Positions 1-8,431 of a stretch of DNA of 64,000 nt are shown here, piece by piece. The position numbers and the translations under genes are program-made. Under the pieces are notes generated by a model that saw nothing but the letters and a program-made list of their open reading frames with translations, made no database searches and was not told the DNA's origin. The stretch is taken from positions 1,302,001-1,366,000 of the forward strand of contig NZ_CP045144.1 in the NCBI RefSeq assembly GCF_009223885.1, in the 5' to 3' direction. This stretch comes from Ancylobacter sp. TS-1. GTDB lineage: Bacteria; Pseudomonadota; Alphaproteobacteria; Rhizobiales; Xanthobacteraceae. Positions within the stretch are counted from its first letter, which is position 1. Every line of letters begins with the position of its first letter.

Positions 1-1262
1 CCGCCGAGATTGCGCATCAGGTTGAACAGGCCGGAGGCGTTCTTGAGCTGGGCCAGGGGCAGCGTGCCGAGCGACACGTTGTTGATCGGGATCATCGCCA
101 TCATGATGCCGACGCCGCGCAGGATCTGCGGGATCAGCAGTTCCCAGAAGTCCCAGTCCTTGGTGATCCCCGTGACCTGCCAGGTGCCGATCGCGAAGGC
201 GCCGAAGCCGAAGGCGATCATCGCGCGCGGATCGACCTTGCCCATCAGCCGCCCGGCGATGGGCGCGCACAGGAACATGGCGAGGCCGGAGACGAACATC
301 GTCTCGCCGATCATCAGCGCGGAGTAGCCGCGCACCCGCGCCAGATAGAGCGGGTAGAGATAGGTCAGCCCGTAAAGGCCGATGCCGACCACGAAGGAGA
401 AGGCCGAGCCGACCGCGAAATTCCGGTTGGCGAAGGCGCGCAGGTCCACCACCGGCTCGCGCGCCATGAAAACGCGGGCGAAGAAGGCGACCGCCGAGAA
501 CACGCCGACGAGGGCGAAAACGAAGATCGCCCGATCCTCGAACCAGTCATTGGTCGGCCCCTCCTCCAGCACGAATTCGAGGCTGCCGAGGAAGCCCGCC
601 ATGAAGAGGAGGCCCCACCAGTCGAAGCGGTCGAGCAGTGCGAGGTCGGGCTCGTCGAAATCCACCAGCGTGACCGTGGTGACGACCACGAAGATGCCGG
701 GGATGATGTTGACCAGAAACAGCCAGTGCCAGGAGAACAGGTCGGTGAGATAGCCGCCAATGGTCGGGCCGATGGTCGGCGCCAGCGTCGCCACCAGCCC
801 GATCAGCGGCGCGACGACGCCCTGCTTCTCGCGCGGAAACACCGAATAGGCTGCCGCGAACACGGTCGGGATCATGCCGCCGCCGAGGAAGCCCTGCAGC
901 GCGCGGTAGACGATCATCTCGTTGATCGAGGTCGCCGTCGCGCACATGAAGCTCATGAAGGTGAAGCCGACCGCCGAGGCGGCGAACAGCCAGCGCGTCG
1001 ACAGCGCCCGCGACAGGAAGCCCGAAAGCGGGATCATCACCACCTCGGCGATGAGGTAGCTGGTCTGCACCCACGAGATTTCATCCGAGGAGGCGGCGAG
1101 GCCCGCCTGTATCTCGGCGAGCGAGGCGGAGACGATCTGGATGTCCAGGATCGCCATGAACATGCCGAACACCATGCACAGGAAGGCGAACATGCGCCGC
1201 CCCTCGGAGGAGGCCGCGCGCGGTGCCGCTGCCGGTGCCGTTCCTGCGGTGATGTCGGACAT
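1..1262 (-). CDS. EmrB/QacA-type (DHA2) MFS drug efflux permease, 3' part outside window
   Basis: An open frame runs without a stop from an ATG at 1262 to the left edge, about 420 codons, so the C-terminus is missing. A short Ala-rich N-terminus leads into a first membrane helix carrying the DHA2 hallmark LDIQIVSASLA; the segment WVQTSYLIAEVV and a G-rich motif C region (IGLVATLAPTIGPTIGGYL) follow. These are typical of 14-TM EmrB proteins that work as proton antiporters with an EmrA-type adaptor. The adaptor gene ends only 14 bp upstream, so the two form an operon, and a TetR regulator is divergent from it. The likely role is export of hydrophobic or amphipathic toxicants through an outer-membrane channel encoded elsewhere. 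The substrate cannot be told from sequence. Confidence 0.9.
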   Translation of the reverse strand, partial: MSDITAGTAPAAAPRAASSEGRRMFAFLCMVFGMFMAILDIQIVSASLAEIQAGLAASSDEISWVQTSYLIAEVVMIPLSGFLSRALSTRWLFAASAVGFTFMSFMCATATSINEMIVYRALQGFLGGGMIPTVFAAAYSVFPREKQGVVAPLIGLVATLAPTIGPTIGGYLTDLFSWHWLFLVNIIPGIFVVVTTVTLVDFDEPDLALLDRFDWWGLLFMAGFLGSLEFVLEEGPTNDWFEDRAIFVFALVGVFSAVAFFARVFMAREPVVDLRAFANRNFAVGSAFSFVVGIGLYGLTYLYPLYLARVRGYSALMIGETMFVSGLAMFLCAPIAGRLMGKVDPRAMIAFGFGAFAIGTWQVTGITKDWDFWELLIPQILRGVGIMMAMIPINNVSLGTLPLAQLKNASGLFNLMRNLG

Positions 1263-1276
1263 GGTGGCGCCCCCGC

Positions 1277-2494
1277 CTATTCGGCGCTGCGGGTGTCGAC
1301 GGTGGCGACCACCGACATTCCCGGGCGCAGCTCGGCCTTGGCGCGGGCGGCCTCGTCGAGTTCGATCCGCACCGGCACACGCTGGACGATCTTGGTGAAG
1401 TTGCCGGTGGCGTTCTCCGGCGGCAGCAGGCTGAACACCGAGCCCGAGGCCGGCGCCACGCTCACCACGCGCCCGTGGAAATCCTCGTCGGGATAGGCGT
1501 CGACCTCGATGTCGACCTTCTGGCCGCTGTGCAGCCGGCCGAGCTGGGTTTCCTTGAAATTGGCGTCGACATAGACCTGCGAGATCGGCACCAGAGCGGC
1601 GAGCCGGGTTCCGGCCTGAACCAGCTGGCCGACCTGCACCGCGCGGTTGCCGACGATGCCGTCGAACGGCGCCTTCACCACGGTGAAGTCGAGGTCGCGC
1701 TGCGCCTGATCGCGGGCGGTGCGGTACTCGTCGAGCACCCGCATCGCCTCGGTGCGCTGGGCATCGAGCACGGCGACATTGGCCTGCGCGGAGACCAGCG
1801 AGGCGCGGGCGGCGTCGACGGAGGCCTGCGCCTTGTCGCGGTCGGCGCGGGCATTGTCGAGCGTGGCGCGGCTGGAATATTGCGACTTCACCAGTTCGGA
1901 CTGGCGGTCGAATTCGAGCTGGGTGCGGTTCAGTTCGGCCTGGTCGGCCACAAGCTGCGCCCGCGCCTGATCGATGCCGGCGCGTGCCGCCTCCATCTGC
2001 TGGCCGAAGCGGTCGATGGCCGCCTGCTGGGTGGCGATCTTGCCCTCGGCCGCCTGCAGCGCCAGCCGGTAGTCGCCGTCGTCGATGCGGGCGATGACGT
2101 CCCCTGCCCTGACGGGCTGGTTGGTGTCGACCTCCATAGCGACGATATGGCCCGCGACCTTGGCGGCGAGGACCGAGGTATCGGCGCCGACATAGGCGTC
2201 GTCCGTCGAGACCAGGAAGCGGCCGGTGCGCCACCAGTCGAGGCCGTAATAGCCGCTCCCCGTCAGAACCAGCGCCAGCACCGCGCCGATGACCGCCTTG
2301 CGGCGCGAACGCGGCGGGCGGGCGGGCTGATCCGCAGCGGCCGGCGGGGCGTCCGCCACCGGCGCCGGGACATTCGGCCGGCGCGAGGTGAGCGGCACCG
2401 GATCGCTGCCGCGCGGCCGCTCCGCCCGGGCCGCGTCCGCCATCTCGATGTCCGCGACCTTGACGTCCGCGATCTTGATATCCGCCTTGGCCAT
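1277..2494 (-). CDS. EmrA/HlyD-family membrane fusion protein
   Basis: This 405-residue adaptor links the inner-membrane MFS pump to an outer-membrane channel. A charged, repetitive N-terminus (IKIADVKVADIEMAD) of about 70 residues precedes one membrane anchor (AVIGAVLALVLTGSGYYGL). A lipoyl half-motif (SVLAAKVAGHIVAMEVDTNQPVRAGD), a long coiled-coil hairpin rich in Q, A and R, the second lipoyl half (VVKAPFDGIVGNRAVQVGQLV) and a beta-barrel domain follow. I chose the ATG at 2494 because GGAGGG lies just upstream; a longer frame reaches 2581 but would run through both operator palindromes and the promoter. The downstream neighbour is the EmrB-type permease. Expression is probably repressed by the divergent TetR protein. 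Confidence 0.9.
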   Translation of the reverse strand: MAKADIKIADVKVADIEMADAARAERPRGSDPVPLTSRRPNVPAPVADAPPAAADQPARPPRSRRKAVIGAVLALVLTGSGYYGLDWWRTGRFLVSTDDAYVGADTSVLAAKVAGHIVAMEVDTNQPVRAGDVIARIDDGDYRLALQAAEGKIATQQAAIDRFGQQMEAARAGIDQARAQLVADQAELNRTQLEFDRQSELVKSQYSSRATLDNARADRDKAQASVDAARASLVSAQANVAVLDAQRTEAMRVLDEYRTARDQAQRDLDFTVVKAPFDGIVGNRAVQVGQLVQAGTRLAALVPISQVYVDANFKETQLGRLHSGQKVDIEVDAYPDEDFHGRVVSVAPASGSVFSLLPPENATGNFTKIVQRVPVRIELDEAARAKAELRPGMSVVATVDTRSAE

Positions 2495-2512
2495 GCCGCC
2501 CTCCGCTCTCGC

Positions 2513-2529
2513 AACTAAACCGTTCAGTT
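2513..2529. promoter_or_regulatory. TetR-type operator 1 (AACTAAAC-C-GTTCAGTT)
   Basis: A 17-bp inverted repeat with 8-bp arms around a central C and one arm mismatch. It lies 18 bp upstream of the emrA-like start, within the presumed 5' leader. It shares the ACTAAAC/GTTYAGT half-site with the second palindrome 22 bp away, so both probably bind the same dimeric regulator, most likely the adjacent TetR protein. Confidence 0.7.
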
Positions 2530-2541
2530 CAATTCTCGCTT

Positions 2542-2569
2542 TACATATCAAACTAAACAGTTTAGTCAA
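2542..2569 (-). promoter_or_regulatory. Candidate sigma70 promoter for the emrAB-like operon
   Basis: On the minus strand TTGACT (2569-2564) is followed after 16 bp by a weak -10, TATGTA (2547-2542). Operator 2 occupies the spacer between them, the classic place for a repressor to block RNA polymerase. The -10 match is poor, so the exact start point is uncertain. Confidence 0.45.
2552..2566. promoter_or_regulatory. TetR-type operator 2 (ACTAAAC-A-GTTTAGT)
   Basis: A perfect 15-bp inverted repeat with 7-bp arms around one base, lying between the divergent efflux operon and tetR gene. It overlaps the candidate minus-strand promoter and sits just upstream of the plus-strand TTGACA. One bound dimer could therefore control both directions, giving autoregulation plus efflux repression. 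Confidence 0.75.
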
Positions 2570-2574
2570 CTGCT

Positions 2575-2604
2575 TTGACAAGGATGGCCGGATCGCCCTA
2601 TCAG
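2575..2604 (+). promoter_or_regulatory. Candidate sigma70 promoter for the tetR gene
   Basis: A perfect TTGACA (2575-2580) is followed after 18 bp by TATCAG (2599-2604, 4 of 6 consensus). The ribosome binding site GGGAGGCAGGA and the ATG at 2623 follow. Operator 2 ends 8 bp upstream of the -35. Confidence 0.5.
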
Positions 2605-2622
2605 GGGTGCCGGGAGGCAGGA

Positions 2623-3264
2623 ATGAGCACCATCGACACGGAGACCGTCGCGCCGCGCGCCGACGTCGAATCCGCCAAGCGCCGCGACATCATCGATGGC
2701 GCCCGCCGCGTCTTCTTCGACAAGGGATTCGACGGCGCCAGCATGGACGAGGTGGCCCGCGCCGCCAGCGTCTCCAAGGCGACGATCTATGTCTACTTCG
2801 CCAGCAAGGAAGAGCTGTTCGAGGCGCTGGTGCAGAACGACCGCGCCCGCTCGGCCGAGCACCTGTTCGAGGTCGACCCGTCGATCGACGACGTGGCCAC
2901 GCTGCTGCGGCGCATCGGCGTCTCCTTCATGACCATGATGGTGCAGCCCGACCACATCAGGCTGATCCGCATGGTCATCGCAGTGGCGGAGAAATTCCCG
3001 CGTGTCGGCCGCACCTTCTTCGACGCCGGCCCCTGCCATGGCGGACAGCGCCTCGCCGGGCTGCTGCGCCGGCAGGCCGATCTCGGCCGCCTCGACATCG
3101 ACGACGATCTGGAGGCGGCGTTCCTGTTCCTCAACATGTGCCAGAGCAACGCCGTGAAGGGCCTGCTGTTCGGCGTCGGCGAGCAGCCGACGCTTGCGCA
3201 GATCGAGGCGCATGTCGAGCGCGCGGTGCGCGTGTTCCTCGCCGCCTACGGCACCGACCGTTGA
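2623..3264 (+). CDS. TetR/AcrR-family transcriptional regulator
   Basis: This 213-residue protein has an N-terminal TetR DNA-binding domain at about residues 19-68 (RRDIIDGARRVFF, then the helix-turn-helix ASMDEVARAASVSKATIYVYF, the usual TetR signature). An all-helical C-terminal ligand and dimer domain of AefR type follows. The ATG at 2623 follows GGGAGG; an upstream frame extends to 2575 but starts inside the -35 element. The gene is divergent from an EmrAB-type pump with two matching palindromes between them, so it is very probably the local efflux repressor released by a pump substrate. It converges with cfa downstream. Confidence 0.92.
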   Translation: MSTIDTETVAPRADVESAKRRDIIDGARRVFFDKGFDGASMDEVARAASVSKATIYVYFASKEELFEALVQNDRARSAEHLFEVDPSIDDVATLLRRIGVSFMTMMVQPDHIRLIRMVIAVAEKFPRVGRTFFDAGPCHGGQRLAGLLRRQADLGRLDIDDDLEAAFLFLNMCQSNAVKGLLFGVGEQPTLAQIEAHVERAVRVFLAAYGTDR

Positions 3265-3268
3265 CCGT

Positions 3269-3291
3269 CATCCCGGCTCTCGGCCGGGATG
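3269..3291. repeat. Short inverted repeat between convergent tetR and cfa
   Basis: CATCCCGGC and GCCGGGATG are separated by 5 bp, forming a strong hairpin six bases before the end of cfa. There is no T-run, so it may act as a weak bidirectional terminator. The motif is the core of the GTCATCCCGG repeat family seen at 17662 and 18731. Confidence 0.6.
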
Positions 3292-3297
3292 AAGAGG

Positions 3298-4515
3298 TTA
3301 TCGCCTTGCCAGCGCGCGCTCTTCGTCGACGATGAAGTCGCGGATGACCGGCACGTCGTCGCGCTCGTTGGAGAGCAGGAGCTGGTAGACCATGTTCGAG
3401 CCGTGCAGGAAGCCGAGCTCGACCGCGACAAGATAGAACTCCCACATGCGGGCGAAGCGCTCGCCCATCATCTCCACCACCTCGGCGCGCCTAGCCTCGA
3501 AGTTCACCCGCCAGTGGCGGATGGTCCAGTAATAGTGCAGGCGCAGGATCTCGCAGTCGCCGGTCCACAGCCCCACGCGCTCCAGCGAGGTGAACACCTC
3601 CGACATCGCCGGCACATAGCCGCCGGGGAAGATGTATTTGCGGATGAACGGCGCCGTCGAGCCGGGCGGCGACATGCGGCCGATGGCGTGGATCATGGCG
3701 AAGCCGCCGGGCGCCAGCAGGCGTTTGATGGTGCCGAAATACTCGTCGAAATGATTGACGCCGACATGCTCCATCATGCCGACGGAAACGACGCGGTCGT
3801 AAGTGCCGGTCAGCTCGCGATAGTCGCGCTCGAAGAAGGTGATGCGGTCGGCCACGCCCGCCGCCTCGGCGCGCTTGCGCGATTCGGCGAGCTGCTCGGT
3901 GGCGACGTTGATGGCGGTGACGTGCACGCCGAGCTGGGCGAGATAGATGGCGAGCGCGCCCCAGCCCGAGCCGATCTCGGCCACCCGCATGCCGGGCTCC
4001 AGCTTCAGCTTGGCCGCGATGTGGCGCAGCTTGGCCTCCTGCGCCTCTTCCAGCGAGGCGTCGGGGGTGGGGAAATAGGCACAGGAATAGATCATCCGGC
4101 TGTCGAGCCAGAGCCGGTAGAATTCCGGGGGATGGTCGTAATGGCTCTGGGCGTTCTTGGCCGAGCGGCCGAGCGGGTTGGACTGGTGCCAGCGCTTCAG
4201 CGCCCGCCAGCTGCGCCGCAGCGCCTGCTGCACCGGGTGCGAGGCGAGGCCGCGCCGGTTGATCGAGAACAGGTAGAGGAAGTCGTAGACGGTCGAGCCG
4301 TCCTCGAAGGTGAGCCGGCCATCCATATAGGCCTCGGCCGCCACCAGCTCGGGATTGAAGAACAGCTCGCGGTCGAGCTTGTCGTCGTGCAGCCGCATGA
4401 CGACGCTCGGCCCGCCCTCGCCACTGCCGAAATAGACGCGCTGCCCGCCCGGCTCGATGACGACGAGCTGCCCCTTGTGCACGAAACGCTTCAGCAGATG
4501 GGGAAGAAACCGCAT
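3298..4515 (-). CDS. cfa: Cyclopropane-fatty-acyl-phospholipid synthase
   Basis: A 405-residue SAM-dependent enzyme that adds a methylene bridge to cis double bonds of membrane phospholipid acyl chains, usually in stationary phase or stress. The N-terminal domain of about 120 residues binds lipid. The catalytic domain starts with SHYDHPPEFYRLWLDSRMIYSC, then SAM motif I VAEIGSGWGALAIYLA (about residue 180) and GMMEHVGVNHFDEYF, all family signatures. It ends with the conserved region HYYWTIRHWRVNFEA. The length matches typical Cfa (about 380-420). It lies alone, convergent with tetR, with a 98-bp gap to the next minus-strand gene that holds no clear promoter or terminator. Confidence 0.95.
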   Translation of the reverse strand: MRFLPHLLKRFVHKGQLVVIEPGGQRVYFGSGEGGPSVVMRLHDDKLDRELFFNPELVAAEAYMDGRLTFEDGSTVYDFLYLFSINRRGLASHPVQQALRRSWRALKRWHQSNPLGRSAKNAQSHYDHPPEFYRLWLDSRMIYSCAYFPTPDASLEEAQEAKLRHIAAKLKLEPGMRVAEIGSGWGALAIYLAQLGVHVTAINVATEQLAESRKRAEAAGVADRITFFERDYRELTGTYDRVVSVGMMEHVGVNHFDEYFGTIKRLLAPGGFAMIHAIGRMSPPGSTAPFIRKYIFPGGYVPAMSEVFTSLERVGLWTGDCEILRLHYYWTIRHWRVNFEARRAEVVEMMGERFARMWEFYLVAVELGFLHGSNMVYQLLLSNERDDVPVIRDFIVDEERALARR

Positions 4516-4613
4516 GGAACGCTCCGCACGCCCGACAAGATTAGCCTGCCGGCATCGGGCACAGGGCGGGCGGTCGTGTCAAGGATCGAGCCCGCCGGCG
4601 GTTGACGGTGCCC

Positions 4614-5993
4614 CTACCCCGCGCCCTCGCGCAATGCGGGCAGCGTCTGCTGGCTGTCCGCGCGCAGCAGCTTCTTGACCTGAGGGCTCGCCACGATGGC
4701 GCCGCGGTCGAAGAAGGCCTCGTGGTTCTTCTCGATGTCTTCCAGCACGTAGCGGTAATTGACCATCAGCCCGTAGGCCTGGCTCATGCCGCGCGGCGAG
4801 AGGTCGCCGAAGGCATTGATACGCTCCAGCCGGGCGCCGTTGCCGAGATGGAAGCGCGCCACCGGGTCGATCGGCTTGCCCTTGGCCGTGCGGGCGACCA
4901 GGAAATAATGCGCCGCGAGAGCCTCGACGACCGGGCGCGCCGCCGCGCGCGCGGCCTCGTCCGGCACGCCGGCGGCGAGCGGCGCCAGCGCCGCGCGGTC
5001 CTCGGCGGTGACGACGAGCGAGGTCTCGCCGGCGATCTCGGCGTCGAGCCAGCCCCGGAAGCCCGGCACCGGCGAGAGCGTCACGAAGTGGCGCAGCGCC
5101 GGGAACTCGCGGGAGATTTCCTCCACCACCTGCTTGATGAGGAAATTGCCGAAGGTGACGCCGCCCAGCCCCCTCTGGCAGTTCGAGATCGAATAAAAGA
5201 CAGCGGTGCGCGCCGCCTGCGGGTCGAGCGGGGTGCGTCGGGCGTCGAGGATCGGGGCGATGGCGTCAGGCGCCTCGCGGGTCAGCGCCACCTCCACGAA
5301 GATCAGCGGCTCGTCGACCAGCGCGGGATGAAAGAAGGCGTAGCAGCGCCGGTCCGGCGAATCGACGCGTGCGCGCAGGTCGTTCCAGTCCCGGATCTCG
5401 TGCACCGCCTCGTAGCGGATGATCTTCTCCAGGACATTGGCGGGCGTCGACCAGTCGATCCGGCGGAGCACGAGAAATCCTCGGTTGAACCAGGAGGCGA
5501 AGAGGTGGGTAAAGTCGCGGTCGACCTCGGCAAGATCGGGGCGGCGCGGCAGGGATTCGAGAAGATCGGCGCGCATGGCGACAAGCTGGGCGGTCGCGCC
5601 CGGCGCGAGGTTGAGCCGGCGGATCAGTTGCTGGCGGCGCGGCTCGCTGGCCGCGTGCAGTTCGGCGACCGAGCGCCCGCCCGGCGCGGCCAAATGGGCG
5701 GCGACGGCCTTGTCCAGCCGCGCCGCGTCCGGGCCGAAGGTGAGCATCAGGGTTTCGAAGAAGGCGATGCGCTCGCCGGTCTTCAGCCCGCGATAGGCGA
5801 TGAGGATCTCGCGCGCCAGCGCGACGCCGGACGCTTCCCCCTGCCCCGTCAGCAGCCGCTCGCACAGTTCCGCCACGCCGGCCGCGCGCACGGCGCCGGC
5901 CGGCCGGCGCTCGCGGCCGAGATCGAGCAGAGAGCGGCCGCGCTCGGCGATGGAGCCGAGCAGATCGCCGAAGAAGCTGGTTCCGCCGTCCAT
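4614..5993 (-). CDS. Malonyl-CoA decarboxylase
   Basis: A 459-residue enzyme converting malonyl-CoA to acetyl-CoA and CO2; in rhizobia the MatA enzyme supports growth on malonate and prevents malonyl-CoA build-up. A helical N-terminal domain runs to about residue 150. The GNAT-like catalytic domain holds the blocks FYSISNCQRGLGGVTFGNFL, LSPVPGFRGWL and FHLGNGARLERINAFGDLS, which carry the catalytic Ser and His in characterised homologues. The frame stays open far upstream (to 6959) only because it is antisense-open through mntH. The start at 5993 follows GAGGGCGAC and gives the family length. No malonate transporter or malonyl-CoA synthetase is adjacent. Confidence 0.92.
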   Translation of the reverse strand: MDGGTSFFGDLLGSIAERGRSLLDLGRERRPAGAVRAAGVAELCERLLTGQGEASGVALAREILIAYRGLKTGERIAFFETLMLTFGPDAARLDKAVAAHLAAPGGRSVAELHAASEPRRQQLIRRLNLAPGATAQLVAMRADLLESLPRRPDLAEVDRDFTHLFASWFNRGFLVLRRIDWSTPANVLEKIIRYEAVHEIRDWNDLRARVDSPDRRCYAFFHPALVDEPLIFVEVALTREAPDAIAPILDARRTPLDPQAARTAVFYSISNCQRGLGGVTFGNFLIKQVVEEISREFPALRHFVTLSPVPGFRGWLDAEIAGETSLVVTAEDRAALAPLAAGVPDEAARAAARPVVEALAAHYFLVARTAKGKPIDPVARFHLGNGARLERINAFGDLSPRGMSQAYGLMVNYRYVLEDIEKNHEAFFDRGAIVASPQVKKLLRADSQQTLPALREGAG

Positions 5994-6019
5994 GGTCGCC
6001 CTCGCCGGTGGCCCGAGCC

Positions 6020-6047
6020 GGGCCGCGCGAAGCAGGTCGCGCGGCCC
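6020..6047. repeat. Strong hairpin between mntH and the malonyl-CoA decarboxylase gene
   Basis: GGGCCGCGCG and CGCGCGGCCC form a perfect 10-bp stem with an 8-base loop in the 116-bp gap, 27 bp upstream of the decarboxylase start. There is no T-run on either strand. It could end mntH transcription or attenuate read-through. Confidence 0.5.
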
Positions 6048-6109
6048 GATGAGACCCCCGTGAGGCGACGGACGCAAGACGGACCTTAGTCCCCCGCCCG
6101 CCGGGGCGA

Positions 6110-7462
6110 TCAAGCGCCGGTGATGAAGTCGAACAGCAGCTTCATGTTGAGTGCGATGATCAGCGCCGCCGCCAGCGAGGCCAGCACGATCTGCCAGCGC
6201 GGGGCCACCAGCGCACCCATCTTGTGCCGGTCGGCGGTGAACATGATCAGCGGCACGATGGCGAAGGGCAGCTGAAGGCTGAGGATCACCTGGCTGAGGA
6301 TGAGCAGCGCGCCCGCACCGCTCTCGCCATAGGCGATGGTGACCGAGGCCGCCGGCACAATGGCGATGGTGCGGGTGATCAGCCGGCGCAGCCACGGCGC
6401 CAGCCGGATGTTGAGGAAGCCCTCCATCACCGCCTGCCCGGCGATGGTCGCGGTCACGGTCGAGCTGAGCCCGCAGCACAGCAGGGCGACGGCGAAGAGC
6501 GTGGGCGCGATGGAACTGCCGAGCAGCGGGTTGAGCAGCTCGTGCGCCTTGCCGAGATCGGCGATCTCGCCGGTGCCGCCGGCATGGAAGGTGGAGGCGG
6601 CGAGGATGAGGATCGAGGCATTGATGGTCAGCGCGAACATCAGCGCCAGCGTCGAATCCCAGGTGGCGAGGCGGATCGCGTCGCGCTTGCCGTCCAGCGT
6701 GTCGTCGTGGCGGCGGGTCTGCACGATGGCGGAGTGAAGGTAGAGATTGTGCGGCATCACCGTCGCGCCGAGGATGCCGAGCGCGAGATAGAGCATGTCC
6801 GGATTGGTCACGATCTCCGTCGTCGGCGCGAAGCCCCGGATCACGTCGCCCCAGTTCGGATCGGCCAGCGCGATCTGGATGCCGAAGCAGGTCGCGATGA
6901 CGAACAGCAGCGCGACGATGAGCGCCTCGACGAAGCGGAAGCCGAGATTCTGCAGCCACAGGATCAGGAACACATCGAGCGCGGTGATGACCACGCCGAG
7001 TTCAAGCGGAATGCCGAACAGCAGGTTCAGGCCGATGGCGGTGCCGATCACCTCGGCGAGGTCGGTGGCGCAGATCGCCGCTTCGGCGAGGATCCACAGC
7101 ACGAAGCCGACCGGGCGCGGGAAGGCGTCGCGGCAGGCTTGCGCCAGATCGCGCCCCGAGGCGATGCCGAGCCGCGAGCACAGCGCCTGCAGAAGAATGG
7201 CGATCATGTTGGAGAGCAGAGCGACGACCAGCAGGCTGTAGCCGAAGCGCGAGCCGCCGGCGAGCGAGGTCGCCCAGTTGCCCGGGTCCATATAGCCGGT
7301 GGCGACGAGATAGCCCGGGCCGAGGAAGGCGGCGAAACGCCAGAAGCCGGACTTCTTCGGCACCGCGATGGTGCCATGCACCTCGGAGAGCGCGGGATCG
7401 CCGCGCTCGCGCCGCCAGCCAAAACCACCGCCCGTGCCGCCCGCCTGAAGTTTGTCCAGCAT
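6110..7462 (-). CDS. mntH: Nramp-family Mn(II)/proton symporter MntH
   Basis: A 450-residue inner-membrane importer of Mn2+ and other divalent metals driven by protons. The metal-binding helix 1 motif DPGNW (in [14 protein letters not shown]) and the helix 6 motif MPHNLYLHS are intact, and about 11 membrane helices can be read. The first 40 residues are a cytoplasmic Gly/Arg-rich extension. The gene is monocistronic and its upstream region carries two copies of a TTGCGAAYGAATTGCA palindrome, consistent with repression by the Fur-family manganese regulator Mur as known for rhizobial and Brucella manganese uptake genes. The regulator gene is not in this window. Confidence 0.95.
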   Translation of the reverse strand: MLDKLQAGGTGGGFGWRRERGDPALSEVHGTIAVPKKSGFWRFAAFLGPGYLVATGYMDPGNWATSLAGGSRFGYSLLVVALLSNMIAILLQALCSRLGIASGRDLAQACRDAFPRPVGFVLWILAEAAICATDLAEVIGTAIGLNLLFGIPLELGVVITALDVFLILWLQNLGFRFVEALIVALLFVIATCFGIQIALADPNWGDVIRGFAPTTEIVTNPDMLYLALGILGATVMPHNLYLHSAIVQTRRHDDTLDGKRDAIRLATWDSTLALMFALTINASILILAASTFHAGGTGEIADLGKAHELLNPLLGSSIAPTLFAVALLCCGLSSTVTATIAGQAVMEGFLNIRLAPWLRRLITRTIAIVPAASVTIAYGESGAGALLILSQVILSLQLPFAIVPLIMFTADRHKMGALVAPRWQIVLASLAAALIIALNMKLLFDFITGA

Positions 7463-7477
7463 CGCCTAAAACCGCTA

Positions 7478-7493
7478 TTGCGAATGAATTGCA
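7478..7493. promoter_or_regulatory. Candidate manganese (Mur) box 1
   Basis: TTGCGAATGAATTGCA, 15 bp upstream of the mntH start, is almost identical (15 of 16) to box 2 located 52 bp further upstream. The TTGC...GCA symmetry around an AT-rich core resembles Fur-family sites. Assignment to Mur is inferred from the gene it controls. Confidence 0.6.
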
Positions 7494-7526
7494 TTAAAGA
7501 TGACGCAGCGCACCGAAATGTCAATG

Positions 7527-7549
7527 CAGTTGCGAACGAATTGCAACTG
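7527..7549. promoter_or_regulatory. Candidate manganese (Mur) box 2
   Basis: CAGTTGC and GCAACTG arms flank the 9-bp core GAACGAATT, so the same 16-bp core as box 1 is embedded in a more symmetric repeat. It lies 65 bp upstream of mntH and 70 bp upstream of the divergent DUF3750 gene. It could therefore influence both. Confidence 0.6.
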
Positions 7550-7618
7550 GCCGGACACATTTTCGCGTGCGACGCGGCAAAGCCTTGTGCGAAGCCGATT
7601 TCCGCGCAGATTGGCCGG

Positions 7619-8362
7619 ATGGCCCGTGCCGCCCGCCTCGCCCTCCTCGGCTTCCTCCTGCTGTTCGCAATGCCGCTCGGCGCGCATGCGCTCGTGCAGT
7701 GGCATGGCACCGACTGGACGCGGAGCTGGAGCACGGCGGACTGGTCGAGCACCGGCACCCTGCCCGCCGCGAAGGAACACCCCGAGGCGATGGTGCGCGT
7801 CTACGCCGCCCGGGTCGGGCGCTGGCGCGGCATCTTCGCGGTGCATAGCTGGATCGTGTTCAAGGAAGACGGCGCCCGCGCCTATGAGCGCTACGACAAG
7901 GTCGGCTGGGGCCGCCCGATCCGCCACAATGGCTACGCGCCGGACGGGCGCTGGTACGGCAACGACCCAGACATCGTGTTCGAGGCCAGCGGACCGGATG
8001 CCGAGGCGCTGATCCCGAAGCTGCGCGCCGCCATCGAGTCCTATCCCTATGACGGCGCCGGGGACTACCATGTCTGGCCCGGGCCCAACTCGAACAGCTT
8101 CACCGCCTATGTGCTGTCGCAGGTGCCCGAGATGGGGATCGCGCTGCCGCCGACCGCCATCGGCAAGGATTTTCCGGTCGAGGGCGGCTGGTTCGGCCTC
8201 GCCCCCTCCCGCACCGGGCTGCGCGTCACGCTCGACGGCTATGCGGGGCTGACGCTGGCCTGGGTCGAGGGCGTCGAGATCAACATACTCGGCGCCGTCG
8301 CCGGGCTGGACATCCGCCGGCCGGGCATCAAGCTGCCGGGGTTCGGACGCATCGGCATCTGA
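7619..8362 (+). CDS. DUF3750 domain protein, predicted secreted
   Basis: A 247-residue protein of unknown function. Residues 1-25 form a signal peptide (LALLGFLLLFAMPLGAHA). The DUF3750 core includes HSWIVFK (residues 76-82), YERYDKVGWG, RWYGNDPDIVFEASG and WPGPNSNSFTAYVL; the His and Asn in these strings are the most conserved-looking polar residues. The ATG at 7619 was chosen because it starts directly at the signal peptide; the ribosome site is weak and an upstream start in the same frame is possible. Divergent from mntH with two manganese-type boxes between. Family members are common in alphaproteobacteria, but no activity is known to me. Confidence 0.85.
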   Translation: MARAARLALLGFLLLFAMPLGAHALVQWHGTDWTRSWSTADWSSTGTLPAAKEHPEAMVRVYAARVGRWRGIFAVHSWIVFKEDGARAYERYDKVGWGRPIRHNGYAPDGRWYGNDPDIVFEASGPDAEALIPKLRAAIESYPYDGAGDYHVWPGPNSNSFTAYVLSQVPEMGIALPPTAIGKDFPVEGGWFGLAPSRTGLRVTLDGYAGLTLAWVEGVEINILGAVAGLDIRRPGIKLPGFGRIGI

Positions 8363-8431
8363 GTCCGTACGGATACCGGCCGTTCATCTCGCTGCGCGAT
8401 GCTCGGCCACTGGTTTTTTGGGGGATTGGCG

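Noticed and set aside
5994-6959. Extension of the malonyl-CoA decarboxylase frame upstream to 6959
   Set aside because: The extra part is in a different frame from MntH but lies over it on the same strand; it has shadow composition, and the family N-terminus and a ribosome site fit the start at 5993.
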